The position numbers and the translations under genes are program-made. The notes beneath the pieces are model-generated. The model was not told the DNA's origin and did no database searches. It saw only the letters and a program-made list of their open reading frames with translations. From Candidatus Lernaella stagnicola (lineage in GTDB: Bacteria; Lernaellota; Lernaellaia; Lernaellales; Lernaellaceae), in the NCBI GenBank assembly GCA_030765525.1, contig JAVCCK010000015.1:98734-162733 (forward strand): 64,000 nt of DNA, given 5' to 3'. Shown piece by piece: positions 62,856 through 64,000 of the stretch (position 1 is its first letter; each line of letters starts with the position of its first letter).

Positions 62856-63107
62856 ATGTTTTTTTCTGTCGCCGTTGCTTCGCGCGGCGTGAGGTTTTCG
62901 CGCGCCGCAAGCCACGCCCGAACAAAAACCGCCGCCGATCTTCTACCCTCCGAGACGCGCCGGGCCTATGTCTCGGAACTTCAAGCACTCAAGACGGCAC
63001 GCCACGCGGGGCCGGTATCCGCCCGCCCTGCGTTTGTGGCCCTCGCAATCATCGAAAAATGGACGCCTCAAAATGCTGCGTATGAGGCGAGTAACGGGCT
63101 AGGATAA
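62856..63107 (+). CDS. Hypothetical protein, doubtful
   Basis: An open frame of 83 codons with host-like codon use in its middle (LLPSETRRAYVSELQALKTA) but no clear SD and no recognised family. It could be a fragment of an element associated with the repeats just upstream. Treat as tentative. Confidence 0.3.
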   Translation: MFFSVAVASRGVRFSRAASHARTKTAADLLPSETRRAYVSELQALKTARHAGPVSARPAFVALAIIEKWTPQNAAYEASNGLG

Positions 63108-63163
63108 CGCAGTACAGGGGGCCTCCAGCCCCACAGGCACCAGGGTACACGCATCATCTGAAT

Positions 63164-63646
63164 CTAAAGGCCGAAATCTCGCAAGTTCTGTTGAATCGTT
63201 TCATTCATCTCGCGCATGATTTCTTCCTTCAGTTCCTCGTCTGTTTGCAAAAAGCCAATCTCTTCGAGTTGGCGCTTAACCGCAGGGTGCGTCGCGGCGA
63301 AAACAATGCGCGGCATTCCAAGCAAGTCGTCCAGGTTCACAACCGTGTCCGTAAAACCAAAACTATGCTTTGGCAACACTTTCAGCCCGATGCCGCCTCC
63401 GTAGTAGAGGCGTAAGAAACCGGCAACGAAAAACAACGTCACAACGATCACTACCGCCATAATGATTTTATTTTTAGGGAGGACCAATGAAACGTACTCA
63501 ATATTGCCTTCAGGTTTCCCGTTTGCCTTAGATGCTTTATTGCGATTTGAATAGAAGTACAATGCGACAAATGCAACCAAAGCAAACAGCAAAGCTATAA
63601 TAAACGTCGATATCGTGCTTGCCGCTTCCGTGTATAGTTGTTCCAT
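63164..63646 (-). CDS. Membrane protein of unknown function, 160 residues
   Basis: Two hydrophobic segments (TFIIALLFALVAFVALYFYS at about 14-33 and IIMAVVIVVTLFFVAGFLRL at about 61-80) flank a short Lys-rich loop. The C-terminal half is soluble and ends in a charged helix (TDEELKEEIMREMNETIQQN). No family recognised. Its G+C is lower than that of the host genes. It follows a 55-residue gene after 23 bases, probably in one operon. Confidence 0.65.
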   Translation of the reverse strand: MEQLYTEAASTISTFIIALLFALVAFVALYFYSNRNKASKANGKPEGNIEYVSLVLPKNKIIMAVVIVVTLFFVAGFLRLYYGGGIGLKVLPKHSFGFTDTVVNLDDLLGMPRIVFAATHPAVKRQLEEIGFLQTDEELKEEIMREMNETIQQNLRDFGL

Positions 63647-63669
63647 TTTTAGGTTTCTTTCGGGGTGAG

Positions 63670-63837
63670 CTAGGGCTCCCCGGTTAAGTCGGTCGCCAAT
63701 TCTGCGTTTTCCGCCTCCAGCGTCGCAAGTTCCGCTTGCAGCGTTTCAACGAAAGCAAATCCCACATCAAAATCCAGGCAAAAGGAGACAATAAGAAGCA
63801 ATCCCGCAGTCAGGCAAAGACAACCAATCGTTCTCAT
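63670..63837 (-). CDS. Very small membrane/coiled-coil protein, 55 residues
   Basis: Reads MRTIGCLCLTAGLLLIVSFC, then LDFDVGFAFVETLQAELATL and EAENAELATDLTGEP. It has one hydrophobic segment followed by a heptad-like Leu/Ala/Glu helix. AAGGGACGG lies upstream of the ATG. It sits 23 bases before the 160-residue membrane protein gene in the same direction, which supports reality and joint function. Family unknown. Confidence 0.55.
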   Translation of the reverse strand: MRTIGCLCLTAGLLLIVSFCLDFDVGFAFVETLQAELATLEAENAELATDLTGEP

Positions 63838-64000
63838 TGGCCCCGTCCCTTTTTACTTTTCCACTACTTCCACGGGGGGGGGGGGGGGCGGCCCGGTGGA
63901 ATTCCTTTTTCACCCCGGGAGCTTTCTCAAAGGGGGGAAACCCCCCCTTTGGGGGCACCCGTCGTTGAGAGTGACGACCCACGGGGTTCGCGACAGGAAA
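63838..64000. other. Probable low-quality contig end
   Basis: A run of about 14 G is followed by GGGGGGAAACCCCCCC-type text and further homopolymers. This is unlike anything else in the window. I see no gene and would not trust these bases. Confidence 0.6.

Overview
The window looks like one contig, probably from a metagenome, of an uncultured high-G+C Gram-negative bacterium. Evidence for a diderm: many lipoproteins with a lipobox, an outer-membrane-like beta protein, periplasm-facing MsrA, MsrB and glutathione peroxidase, and an L,D-transpeptidase. The clearest lineage trait is a set of lipoproteins whose acylated Cys is followed by a long Asp/Asn-rich linker, plus two secreted proteins that end in an Asp-rich tail and a terminal Cys-Gly-Cys. 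I associate this style with delta-proteobacterial-type lineages and neighbouring candidate phyla, but I cannot place the organism from sequence alone. The last 150 bases or so (poly-G run) look like poor contig-end sequence.

Layout. 0-4.7 kb: a three-gene minus-strand operon (nitronate monooxygenase, YhhN membrane protein, SdiA-regulated-like propeller protein) divergent from an ABC-F ATPase. 5-13.8 kb: GH5-like lipoprotein, msrB, an alpha-toroid carbohydrate-active-like protein, a PfkB sugar kinase coupled to a lipoprotein hydrolase, an aldehyde dehydrogenase remnant, and a CoA-transferase/GNAT fusion. 14-21 kb: secreted beta-helix protein, a small DUF1566 lipoprotein lacking a normal start codon, a second large toroid-like protein, and a Cys-rich repeat protein. 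21-25.8 kb: acyltransferase, RF-1-type hydrolase, and a large FAD/Fe-S oxidoreductase. 25.9-28.2 kb: an isolated lower-G+C gene fusing a sugar-kinase-like domain to an AAA+ ATPase. 28-44 kb: mostly housekeeping genes (esterases, epimerase, hybrid kinase, deoxyribosyltransferase-like protein, aldo/keto reductase, L,D-transpeptidase, FAD reductase, msrA, glutathione peroxidase), with a PNGase F-like lipoprotein and an orphan pilin. 44-55.8 kb: a run of Asp-linker lipoproteins, including two paralogues and one with an in-frame TGA in its signal peptide. 56-57.2 kb: MFS transporter.

The most interesting part is 57.2-62.7 kb. A low-G+C island holds a candidate RiPP operon: a 74-residue precursor with an NHLP-like leader and a four-Cys core, a radical SAM/SPASM maturase, and two paralogous proteins that look like double-hotdog (AfsA/FabZ-like) enzymes. 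The last three genes are joined by 4-base overlaps. A 38-bp direct repeat, which on the right contains the upstream region and first bases of a tRNA-Asn unit, flanks the island. Next come four 67-bp tandem copies of the 5' half of tRNA-Asn, one intact tRNA-Asn, a GIY-YIG nuclease gene whose stop codon falls in a further tRNA fragment, and two 51-bp hairpin repeats. Together these mark a recombination hot spot. I see no integrase in the window.
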